Part shown: in pieces, positions 27,784-38,129 of the stretch
Position numbering within the stretch: position 1 is the stretch's first letter
Layout of the letters: each line of letters starts with the position of its first letter
Translations under genes and position numbers: made by a program
Notes under the pieces: model-generated
Told to the model about the DNA's origin: nothing
What the model saw: only the letters and a program-made list of their open reading frames with translations
Databases searched by the model: none
Assembly: GCF_009389715.1 (NCBI RefSeq)
Contig: NC_052395.1
Span: 20,498,493-20,562,492 of the forward strand
Direction: 5' to 3'
Source: Phoenix dactylifera
Taxonomy: Eukaryota; Streptophyta; Magnoliopsida; Arecales; Arecaceae
Length of the DNA stretch: 64,000 nt

Positions 27784-30102
27784 TGTCAGGCCCTGAACCC
27801 AGCACTCGGGTCCGGTACGCGATCGGCCGTATGAGCTCTAGAGCAGTGCCCCAAAGATCATGCAAGGCCTAAGATAAACGAAATATCTAATAAATCCATA
27901 ATTATTAATTAATTCAAATAGACAACTCCAACATGTCCAAATAATCAAATTGGTTCAATTACAAGATCTTCAAATGCTCATCGGCAGCGAAGAAAGATAA
28001 ACCAACTAACTAGCTAATAACTCTGATACTCGAGCTCCACGCCCAACCCATTCATGTCTATGCATCCTGCAACTCTGAAAAGAAAAAGAAGAAAGAGAGG
28101 TGAGCTTTACAGCCTAATAAGAATTCCTACACATGCATACCAACACAATAATAATATGAATTTGGAAACTACAAGAAAACGATGCACATTTCATGAATTC
28201 ATAAACCAGCTATCAAAGGCTCAAACAATCAGTATAAATATGCAAATCAAATATCAGCAGAAATCCAGTCACTCAAGTGAAATATGTCATAAAATATCTC
28301 AAATATCTTCATCAATGTTTTCAATATTTTTAATTCCATTCCTTTTAAACTTAATTCGGATCAATTATTTTTTCGACTTTAAGCCAAATTCCGGTTACGT
28401 TTCTAGCTCGTAACGGGACAAACCAATAATGTCACACTTAGAGCCTATGACGGGCAAACCAGTATTGTCACACCTAGAACCTGTGACGGGCAAACCAGTA
28501 TTGTCACACCTAGAGCCCGTGATGAGCAAACCAATATTGTCACACTTAGAGCTTGTGATGGGCAAATCAATAGTAACAAGATGGTCCAAAGTCCATGTTT
28601 ATTTAATCAATTTCACATTCACACATCAATCTCTTTTTATTTTCAGCTTTAGACTAACCACGGTCACGTTTCCAGCCCATGACGGGGCAACCAATAATAA
28701 CAAGATTAGTCTATAGCACCACATCCATAAATCCAATTATGCAGGTGTAGGTTATGCGCATATATGCATCCATCATGATACCAACCACAAGCAAATACGA
28801 TCAAAATACAATTTAATATAAAATTATTCTTGCTTTTTACTTATCTGAATCATAGCATATCATACATATATAAGTGCAAAAATATTTATATCATGTAGGT
28901 TGGCGTACAAGAATTTTTACCTTCTTGTTGAAAAACTCAAACAGACTAATCACCCGCCCTCACAGCGATCTATGAACTATGATGCGCAGAACCCTGCTCA
29001 ATATTTTTCCGTCCAACAGATTGTTCCCTACAGAATTAAGTCAATATTAAAAATTACCTAAGATATCTGAATCCTTTAAAGGATCCTCTAGAACCTAGCA
29101 TTCCAGGACTATCCAAAGTCCTCAAAACAGTAATCTTTCCGGAACCAAGTTTAGAGAGAGAAAACTCCGACTAGAGAGAGAAACTGAGAGAGGACTCAGG
29201 TAGAGAGAGAATGTCTGGAGAGTGAAAGTCTCGTAGAGAGAGAAAATTTAGTAGAGAGGAAAAATTCAGTAGAGAGAGAGAGTGAGAAACATGAGAGAAA
29301 AACCCAAGGAGAGAGAAAGAAGAGGAGAGAATGCTCTCTTCTTTCTCCTCAGGGGAGAGTCCTTTTCTCCCTTCCTCTTCTCAGATCAGAGGGCGGCCGG
29401 CCAAGGTAGCCCAACCCCCGGCGACGACAGCCTTGGGCGGCCCTTCGGCGGTGTCACCACGGCGACGATGGTCGGCCGGCACACCATGGGAGAAGAAGAG
29501 AGGAAGAAAAGTAGAAGAAGACCATCAAAGTATCAAACAACCACTCAAAATCGGCCTGATCATGGCTGATTTCTCTAACCGACGACACTATTAACTCAGA
29601 GCTCTCGGGAAGTGGTTCAAGCCCGGCGGCCGGCGGCGGCGGGGCTCGGAAGAAGAAGCTGAAATAGGGTGCTCTATTTTCGGATGAATCCCGGTGACCA
29701 GCCAGCTCAAGCCCAAAAAAGGACAACGTATAGACATAGAAAAAGAAAAAGAGGAAAGCAAGCTATGCTCACCTCAGTCCGGCGAAGTTCCGGCGGCGTT
29801 TCTGGCGAGGAATCAGGGGAGACAATTTGGGAGAAAATTCGCAAGGGAAGGAAATCCAACGAGGTTCATTCGAAATTTGTGAGCGACGCTTCGAAGGAAG
29901 AGGGGAGATACCTTTATAGACCGAGTCCTAGGACTTTCGCCAGAGTCTGGCAAGCCCTAGGACTCCTCCTCTGCGCCGGACTCGGGGAGGAAGATGACTC
30001 CCATCGGGAGTCTTCCTCCCCTGACTCAAGGTTTTGGCGTATGGCCCAAACAGCGGCCCAAGCCCAATGGCTGGGCCAGGCCCATGAAAACGGGGTCTTA
30101 CA
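27784..30102 (-). mobile_element. Solo LTR, about 2.3 kb, with 5-bp target duplication
   Basis: On the minus strand the unit starts TGTAAGACCCCG (30102 downward) and ends GGGCCTGACA (at 27784). It is flanked by ATTAT at 27779-27783 and 30103-30107. No gag or pol lies inside, so it is one LTR left after recombination. A TATA-like box (CTATAAAGG, minus) is at 29911-29919, about 190 bp from the LTR start, as expected. LTRs this long are common in plant chromoviruses of the Tekay/Del type, but the lineage cannot be proved without internal sequence. GA-rich tracts fill 29150-29340. ORFs over it are spurious. Confidence 0.85.
28415..28580. repeat. 36-bp tandem repeat, about 4.5 copies, inside the solo LTR
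   Basis: The unit is of the form GGGCAAACCAGTATTGTCAC followed by ACCTAGAACCTGTGAC. A further diverged half unit occurs at about 28680-28710. Confidence 0.9.
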
Positions 30103-30107
30103 ATTAT

Positions 30108-33100
30108 AATATGCGCTCTCACATCACGAAGTGAAACTAGAAGCAAGGAACTGGGAAGGCATGGCCTCAATGTTTAAGGCACATATCGACCTCAGTGAAA
30201 TGAATTGATGAAGCATAACGAGGCATCGAAATCCATCAATATTGTTGAAAATTTTGAATAAGATAAGAAAATTGTATTTCTGCCTGTCTATTATAATGTA
30301 CATGAGCAGTCTTTATATAGAATAGGAGGCTGACATGGTAAGGCCGATAAAGTTTGACACAATCAATTACAAATTAATCAAGGTGAAGTTTAATATGGCT
30401 GGCTAAGTTTAGCGTAATCAATCAATGAATTCTGACAAATATGCTTAAAAAATAAATATAGTGAGTTGTTCTGTGAGTTAATGTGGGCAGTGACTGTGTT
30501 GAGCTAATGTTTCAGGAAACATGATGGTGAATTAATGTAGTGAGTTACTACATTATATAAGTCCTAAAAATAGCACACAAATGGAACCATAAACTCGGTG
30601 AGTTGTGTTAAGTATACCAGGGTCAAGTCTTCATGTTAAGTGGGTCTCCAAGCATGAATAATATTTTCCTCGGAGAACAGAGTATGAAATATAACAAAAA
30701 CACACGAGATAATTATATGATTCCTTTCTTCAAATACAACTCATACCAAACCATTGATGGAAAATTACGAAAATGGCAGCGTTGTCGCTCAAATCCCTGA
30801 CACGTGAACAAACTGCTTTGTTCGATTAAATGGGAGGAATGTAGCACAACATTGGAGCTATTCTGCAACTATAGTCGAGGGGTCGCCAAAACGTGTCCGA
30901 CTGAGAACCCTCCGATACTTAAGTCGGGCATAGTTTCCCTTTATCCATGGAATCTCCATATCTGGTATTTATAGAGAGAATGAAAATCTACGCGATTATG
31001 ATCATGTGATTTGTGGATAAGCAGTTGAGTTCTTTCCATATTCACTGATCCATGACTAGGCAATTCGGGATTGCAAATCCAAGCCATATAGGGCCGATTT
31101 AAGAAACAATCCCCAAAAGAGTTGAAAGGGTCGCATCTCTAGCCTCTATTCCTGCCGCCAGTTGTTCCTTCCACCACCAACCGCCGGGCCACCATCTCAT
31201 GCACCGACGGGGGTAGAGGGGGAGGACGAGGAGGTTAGGGCTCGTGGATTGGGCGTTCAGATTTCAGAGTTTCCTTAGCCGCATCTTACCCCGTCAAGGA
31301 AAAATTTATGAGTAGGATCGTGACCCAACATGTGAAGCCTGGCCATCTATGTACGCCCTTTATAAGGGCCTAAAAAGCTAGTTGTCCCTCGGAGACGTTT
31401 ATGCGGATTTATATCTGCATAAATAATCTATTCATACTTCCACTTTGTAATGGGTTTACAAATATGCATGCATCTGTGTAGGATCTCAAATTTTAATGTG
31501 GATTTTGATCTGCATAAATATTCTATGCGCCCCTGCAGGGAATCTCCATTTATTTATGAGTTTTCCTCTCTCATTGCCATCATCAGAAGGAAAAAAAAAA
31601 GTTTTCCTCTCCCTGGGACAAATTTTTTTTTTCCAAGGTCGCGCACAGATATTGGCATATTTTTATTTATATACGGATCTTGTTCCGCACAAAAAAAAAA
31701 ATTATATGCCCATCGAATTCAGGCGTATATGTTTGCATACGTATTTTTATGCGGATTTCCTTTTTCCGCATATATAGTATTATGAGCGTGTCCGCACATG
31801 TTCACCTAAACGCATACGCCAAAGTGCAATTCCGCACGCGTCTTCCCGATCAAAACAGCGCCAGAGTTTCGAGCCCTTTGGCCGCCGCCTTCAAAAAGTC
31901 GCCGTCGATTTTGCCGTTCAGATCGATTACCCACTCACGAGTAGAGAAGGTCGAGACGGTGGGGAGAGCGGTCCTCAACTCGTCGCCACGGATTCGAAGA
32001 GAAGATGACGGAGGACGAAATCTTTCCTAAATGCATGAAATGCACCTTCAATAGAATAATGGTGATTACAAGTAGCTCCCTTTCATTAAAAGATTATGTA
32101 TTTCTTCTTTCCTAAAATCTTCAATCTATCTAAAGAATCATTGGGACAAGGACGAAAGAGTATAGGCTGTTATTATTTATTTAATTCATGCGTTCAGATT
32201 ATTTTTAATAATTGTTATTATATTGATTAGGTCATTCCGGTGCATAAGAAGATTGTAATTTCTCTTCTATCAGCATCTTCAATCCCTCTTTTGCGTAGAA
32301 GAGGTAAGGTCTAAAGAGCATTACTATTATTATTTGATTATCTCTAAGATTTGTGTTAGGATCGTATGTTTCATGCACGTTATGCTATGGATGGAATGAA
32401 GGCGAAAGAGTGTTTTTGTTGAGTTTTTGATGGCTTGACGACTTTTTTTTTCTAGAAGTCATGAAAAATATCATGACTTTAAGCAGAAATTTGCATATTT
32501 TTAGCTAACTTTTTTGGATGAAATTCTGGTTGTTACAATATTATGAGCAGCGAGTAGTAAAGAGAGGATGATGTTGGTCACTTTAGTAGAGAAGAGCATG
32601 CCATGGGCGGTGTTGATAAAGAAATAGAAATATTTTAGAAATTATTGAGTACGTATACTTGGAACTAGAAGTTGAAATCACTACAAGAATACAAAAGAGC
32701 ATGTCTCAGTGAAATTTGCAGTGAACTGGCGAAGGATGGTCAGTTAGAATATAACCACGACAATGATAGCAATGATGGCTTCCAATACAGCAAGATTTGA
32801 AGATAATAAGCAGTATTCCTACTTACAGAAATATTTTAATTCGATCAAGCATTGGCATCTTTGCATTTGACTTCTCTGTGCACTTATCTATATCATGTTA
32901 TGTTGATTTTTCCAATCCTAATTTTTATTTTTTGATCAAAGTAACCTTGATGTTAATCAGTTTGATCGTATCATCTGAGAAAAACGGGACACTGATGACT
33001 CCAGACTATATTCCAGCTATGTGTGATGAAATTTTGGAACTAGAGAATGTCTCCTGTTCGATGATCGTCTGGGATTTCTTTCTTTTTTTCCCCATCTTTC

Positions 33101-33672
33101 TTTCTTGTTTTCCTTTCTCCCCTGTTCTTTTGTCCTTTTTTTTCCTCATGTACAGTGGCCTCACCCGCTGTTTTGCTCAAAAAAAAAAAAGGTGGGGTGC
33201 AGAGACTACCTGATCCGACTTCTAGTGGATTTATCCCAAAATCATTTCTTGGTTCCTATTCTTCCATTAATGTTATTAGATGGTCCATCACAGGCTCATC
33301 TTATCCTTTCCGACAATTCCACTGTAAACAGGTCTTTGGTGAGATTCCTTTTAATAGTGCATGGCCAATTTTCTGATACAATGATGCATGGCCAATTTCT
33401 TTCTAATTGTTATTATTGAAAAGCCTCTAAATTCTTATTACTAAACAATGCACCATGCAAAACTTGTAGCTTAAGTTCTGCAAAACGAGGAAATTTACAT
33501 TCCTGATTGCTCACTATATTGGAAACTAAAAATTAGTGTAACAACTAACAAGAAGGTGAAAGAAGCTGGATGACAACCAGATTAAGTTTCAGCCATGCAA
33601 GAGAAACACGAGTGTGCCTCTCCTTCCAAGGAGGCAAGATCCCTGCCATGTTACATCGAATTGATCACTACT
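30108..33672. other. Intergenic DNA with an LTR remnant and hairpin cluster; no gene supported
   Basis: About 30860-31300 resembles a worn Tat-type LTR: it keeps the string CCCTCCGATACTTAAGTCGG of the LTR at 9577 and a downstream TTTATAGAG. From about 31396 to 31775 lie several hairpins built on ATGCGGAT. A CpG-rich leader-like stretch at about 31850-32030 ends in AAGAAGATGACGGAGGAC and could be a first exon, but no continuing gene was found. ORFs at 32797-33419 show no recognised domain. Confidence 0.5.
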
Positions 33673-35476
33673 TCAAGTGGCCATTAGCTTCTTCTCCAAC
33701 ACCTCTGAGCATATCTGCCCCATCATGTGATAAAAAGAAAGCAGTTCAGACAACTGCTCAATGGACATCTTCCCCATCACATTCTTTGCTGCCTTCTCCC
33801 GCTGCTCATTCATCTTAAGCCTCTCTAGATAGGAGGACGCATTCCTCACCGTCGCACCCATTTGCTTCAGCCTCTTCTCCTGCTGCAGGCTCAATGCTGT
33901 ATTTGACTAGAGACATGAAGCAAAGGCAAATAAGAATGAACGCTGTGAATCTCACAGGCCACCAAAATGGTTAAATTTTCTGTTTTTTTCTGATGGGAAT
34001 TACCTCAAGGAATTCTGCTCCTGCTTCAAGATCTTGTTCTTTGGATGGGTGCATGTCATGTCCAGAAACATACATATGCTTCGCAAGTGAGAAACTTCGA
34101 ACAATAATTTTCCTCTTCTTCTCCATTTCCTGATCCAATTTTAGGCCATCTTGCGGATTCATCGAGCTATTGACCTTTTTCTGATAAGCCATCACTGCTT
34201 TAACAAATTCCTGTATGAAAATAAAGAAGCCGCCACCAAAAACTGAGTTCCCCTGACTTGAATTGTTAAGATCATGAGCATATATGCAATAATGTCGAAA
34301 AAAAAAAAAAAAGTTTTTCCCTAAAGCAGTGAAACAACTAATACCATCAGGATTAACAATGGCGACAAGGACCCAAATGCGCAAAACCATATGAAATACC
34401 GTGAAAGACCTTTAAATACGCATTAATGCCTGTTAATTTGTATTAGTAATGAACTAGAACTTCCTCCGCGAAAGCTATGATGCATGCAAAATTAAGCTGT
34501 AATATACCTGATAAGCTGCAGGGCATCCTGGGTAATCAAACTCTTCCGACCCCGGCCGCCTCATTCTCTCCGGATGGAACTGCAAGCCCATGATGAACTT
34601 GCCCTCCTCAGGATTATAGGCGTCGGGATCGAAGAAGGCCTCGATCAATCCATCTGGCGCGAACGCCATGGGAACGAACCGTTCGGCCAGCCTCTTCACC
34701 CCTTGGTGGTGATAGCTATTGACCTCAATTTCCATCCTCCCCTCTTCCAACGACTCCCGGAACCAAGAGTGCAGCGGTGTGTCCTCCACCACCCTCACGG
34801 AATGCCGGTGCCCGTCGTAATGATCGTAGTCCATGTGGACGGTGGCATCCTCCGGCCTGCACTTCCTGGCGAGCTCCTTTCCGATGTCCTGGTACAGAGT
34901 GCCGCCGCAGGCGACGTTGAGGACCTGGGAGCCCCTGCAGATGCCAAGGTAAGGGATGTTGCGCTCGAGGCAGAGCTTGGCGAGGCGGAGCTCGATGGAG
35001 TCCTTCTCGCGGTCGATGGCGGTGTCGCTCGCGTGGAGGCGCCGGACCTCCTCGACCTCCTCCGGGGAGAGGCCGGCGACATCGCCCCCCTCGTATAGAG
35101 AGGGATCGATGTCCTCCCCCTCGCAGAGGAGGACTCCGTGGATCGGCTCGAAGCTGTCGAGAAGCACGTGGATGCCGGAAACTCGTGGCACGATCACCGG
35201 CACCGCCCCATAGCCGACTAAAAGAACAAGATGATATTCCCCTGCAAAACAGAGAGGCAAGCATCCGTCATCACCCCATCTTGTCTCTTCTTTATGAAGA
35301 AGAATGCAGAAATTTATACGTAAAAACGTTTGCAGAAACGGAAAGAAAAATCGTGAATCGAATATCAAATGTTGAGGTTATTCACCGACGAAGTCGACGA
35401 ACTTGTTCTTGCGGACGGTCCGGCGAGAGACAATGAGAACACGAGGGAGGATTTGAGACAGCTGCGAGGAAGCCAT
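33673..35476 (-). CDS. Class I glutamine amidotransferase-like protein (peptidase C26 fold; GAT1_2.1-like)
   Basis: The exons are 35386-35476, 34508-35241, 34004-34210 and 33673-33906, all GT-AG and in frame, giving 421 residues. The start ATG (35474-35476) opens MASSQLSQ. The domain spans about residues 8-275: nucleophile C132 in GICRGSQ, H253 and E255 in QFHPER, and the Glu-rich box [14 protein letters not shown] near 70-83. This gives the Cys-His-Glu triad of class I amidotransferases and gamma-glutamyl hydrolases. The C-terminal 145 residues are helical and charged, as in plant GAT1_2.1-type proteins. The family hydrolyses glutamine or gamma-glutamyl amides; the in vivo substrate is not settled from sequence. 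No targeting signal is obvious. A Lys/Arg-rich KKRK stretch is near residue 305. Exon 2 is much GC-richer than exons 3 and 4. Confidence 0.9.
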
Positions 35477-35525
35477 CTTCGCTGTCTTCTCTTCTCGCCG
35501 TGCTCTTTCCCTTTCCCCTTACGGG

Positions 35526-35537
35526 CGAATTTATAGG
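35526..35537 (-). promoter_or_regulatory. TATA box of the glutamine amidotransferase gene
   Basis: On the minus strand the sequence reads CCCTATAAATTC about 50-60 bp upstream of the start codon. The region further upstream (35540-35930) is CpG-rich and has no supported ORF. Confidence 0.5.
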
Positions 35538-35930
35538 GAAAATGTTTGAGAGTCGCCGATCCTTCCGGTTTTCTCCTCGAAGCTACTTCCACTCTCCGGC
35601 TAACAGCGAAGCCCAGTTGCAACCGTCCCGTACGATAAGGTGGACCCAGTGGACGTCTCGACGAGCGACGCGTGTATATTTTCTCAGCAATTTTGTGACA
35701 TGTCGTCCGGCGAGATTGTGGAAGTCGGTGGTGCTGCTCGGGACCCGCGTATCGGATCGTTCCGCAGTTGGATGCAAGGCTACAAGCGGTGGCGTTGGTT
35801 TAGAAGCCACGTGTTCCGATGTTGGAAATAGATTTTCTAATCGCCAGCGTATCTGGGAACATCACTATCTAGGACCGGTCCGACCTGCGCAGGTGCGACG
35901 TGTAGGCTGTGGACTTTTATTACCAAGTCC

Positions 35931-36904
35931 TTTCCTTAAAATTTTATTTAGTTTTAAATGACTCTAAAATTTTATTTTTAGTTTTCTTTGTTTAATTATT
36001 TTTTAAAATAATTAAACTTCTCTTTTAGTCATTTTTAGTTTCATTCTGTTTAGTTATTCTTTCTACAATAATTATTCTTATTTTTAGTAGTGGTCAAATC
36101 TTATTTTTTAATAGACAATTTATGAATTTGAGTAAAAATATAATATCCCATCTATATAATGGTTTATTTGATAAAATTTTTGGTATCTATTTTAGTATGG
36201 CGTAAAAAAAGAGGAAAAAAAAATAAAAGTTGTCCTTCTTGACTGAAAAGAGATTTGTGGCTTAATTTTTTAATAAAATATATTTTTTAATTTTTTTTAA
36301 TATTTTTTTTATTTTTTTGTTTGGTATTTATTTTATATCTTGTACCGATGCAATCGATTTATGTGCCATTCTACAAATACACGATGATGTGTCGGAATAT
36401 GCTTTTGTCACTCTGCTCTCCGCCGCTCCTATCTATTAAATTCACTACCTTAGCCGCTTGAAAAACTGAAACTAACCCTTTAACATTATTGTTAATTGTT
36501 ATTTGAGTACTAATATGGAGCACCTTTGTGCTACCCCCTTGGTTCTTTGTGCTAATGCTGCATAAGGATTTCATGACATCTCGCACATATCAACATGATA
36601 AGCTGATTGGGTGACCAAGTGGCATTGCATGGCGTTTTCTTTTATTACTGGATGTATTTCAATGGAGGGACGTATGAAGTTATGAAAAATATTATCATGT
36701 CCAGTGTTTTCAAATTGAACATATCCTGGGTCTAGCGCCTGAGATTGAGATCCTCTCATATTTAAAGATTGCATCGGATATGGCTAGAGAGTTCTTTGCA
36801 GAAGATTACCCTATAAATTATATTGCATATGGAGCCGAAATTAATTACCAAACTACTTACTAGATTGTTTTCGCAAGAGGAGATAGATAAGATTCCTCTG
36901 AGGT
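35931..36904. other. AT-rich intergenic DNA, nothing recognised
   Basis: T-rich and A-rich runs dominate 35930-36330. No ORF above background and no transposon ends were found. Confidence 0.6.
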
Positions 36905-37459
36905 TGATGAGGCCGAGGGTATCCCCCAAACCCCGGAGCTCAGTCTCCATCGGGCTTAGACAGAGGAAGCGACTGTTTCTCCTCAGATGTATTGTCTGCT
37001 TTGGAGGGGTTCATAGTCTCTTCCCCACGCACGGTTTTGCTCCACAAAAAACGCCTCTGAAGAGAAAGGGATAGCCCCCCTCCATTTAAGGAACATACTT
37101 CTCCGCTATCTAGTCGATGTGGGACTAAGTTCGGACTCTTTATTTCCACAACATAGCCCCCCAATGGAGGGGTCTGTGCCGGGGTCAAGCGCTCTCAATG
37201 AAAGCACCATTGATGAGGCCGAGGGCATCCCCCGAACCTCAGAGCTCAGTCTCCACCGGGCTCAGATAGCGAAAGCGACGGCTTCTCCTCAGAGGTATTA
37301 TCCACTTTGGGGGATTTCATAGTCTCTTCCCCATGCACGGTTTTGCCCCACAAAAGGCGCCTCTGAAGAGAAATGGGTAGCCCCCCTCCATTTAAGAAAA
37401 AGACCTCTCCGCTATCTAGTCAATGTGGGACAAAATTCGGACCCTTTATTCCCAAAACA
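36905..37459 (-). mobile_element. TRIM (miniature LTR retrotransposon), 555 bp
   Basis: Two direct repeats of exactly 249 bp (36905-37153 and 37211-37459) enclose only 57 bp. On the minus strand each LTR starts TGTTKTGGRAATAAA and ends CCTCATCA. The inner segment begins TGGTGCTTTCATTGAGAGC next to the right LTR, a primer-site candidate, and ends with ATTGGGGGGCTA, a polypurine tract, next to the left LTR. The flanks GAGGT (36900-36904) and GGGGT (37460-37464) fit a 5-bp target duplication with one change. The LTRs differ at roughly 15 percent of positions by eye, so it is old. It encodes nothing. Confidence 0.88.
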
Positions 37460-37655
37460 GGGGTAAATTGGATTGGCCATGCACAGGGGACTATGTCAGG
37501 CAACCAATCAAACAGGGGACTAATATGGTAGCGTTGTAGCTTTTTCTAGATCATGTTATTAAAGATTTGCTGCCAAATTTGGCGAGGATTAAGGATATCT
37601 AAGTAAAATATCTTCCCCTCCAATCAAGCAAATATTATAGATATTCACATAGAAA

Positions 37656-37958
37656 TAGAGGTGAAAGTGGATCAGATAATCTATCTGGATCTATTTTTCT
37701 ATCTGAATTTATTTGAATATGGAAAAATTTGAATATCCGACTAATATCCATATCTGTATCCATCTCCATAAAAAAAATAGATATTGATATGGATAGACAA
37801 TTACTTAATTCATATCTGAATATCATATTTTATTTGTAACCTTATTTAATTTTATGTGTCACTTATAAATTTTTAAGAAAAATAAAAATAACCATATTAG
37901 TATACTATTAATTTGATTTATCATCCACTTAGTAATATCTTTAATTTTATGGTCATCC

Positions 37959-37993
<35 letters not shown>

Positions 37994-38129
37994 GTATTCG
38001 ATTTATATTCATATCCGTTTAAAATAAATATTGATATGAAATTTAATATCCGACTAACATCCATATTCGTACCTGTATTCATCAAACAAAATAAATATGA
38101 ATATGGATCCGATCCAATTTCAACCCTAA
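37656..38129. repeat. MITE-like element with TAGRGKTGAAA ends
   Basis: The left end TAGAGGTGAAAGTGGATCAGAT and the complement of the right end (TTAGGGTTGAAATTGGATCGGAT) form terminal inverted repeats of about 23 bp. The inside is AT-rich and full of inverted ATATCCATATC-like strings. An (AT)n run lies at about 37962-37990. No coding capacity is present. The target duplication is unclear. Confidence 0.65.

Noticed and set aside
28415-28580. Regular repeats considered as a CRISPR-like array
   Set aside because: The 36-bp units are contiguous without spacers and lie in a plant LTR.
29282-30170. ORFs of 80-146 codons in the solo LTR
   Set aside because: No domains, inside a bounded repeat, overlapping on both strands.
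32797-33419. ORFs of 138, 104 and 73 codons
   Set aside because: Overlapping frames, low-complexity Phe/Ser and Lys runs, no recognised motif.
34574-35264. Several ORFs overlapping exon 2 of the glutamine amidotransferase
   Set aside because: Shadows of a GC-rich exon. Only the frame with the Cys-His-Glu motifs splices cleanly.
36823-37322. ORFs over 36823-37322 on both strands
   Set aside because: They fall within the TRIM element and repeat with its LTRs.
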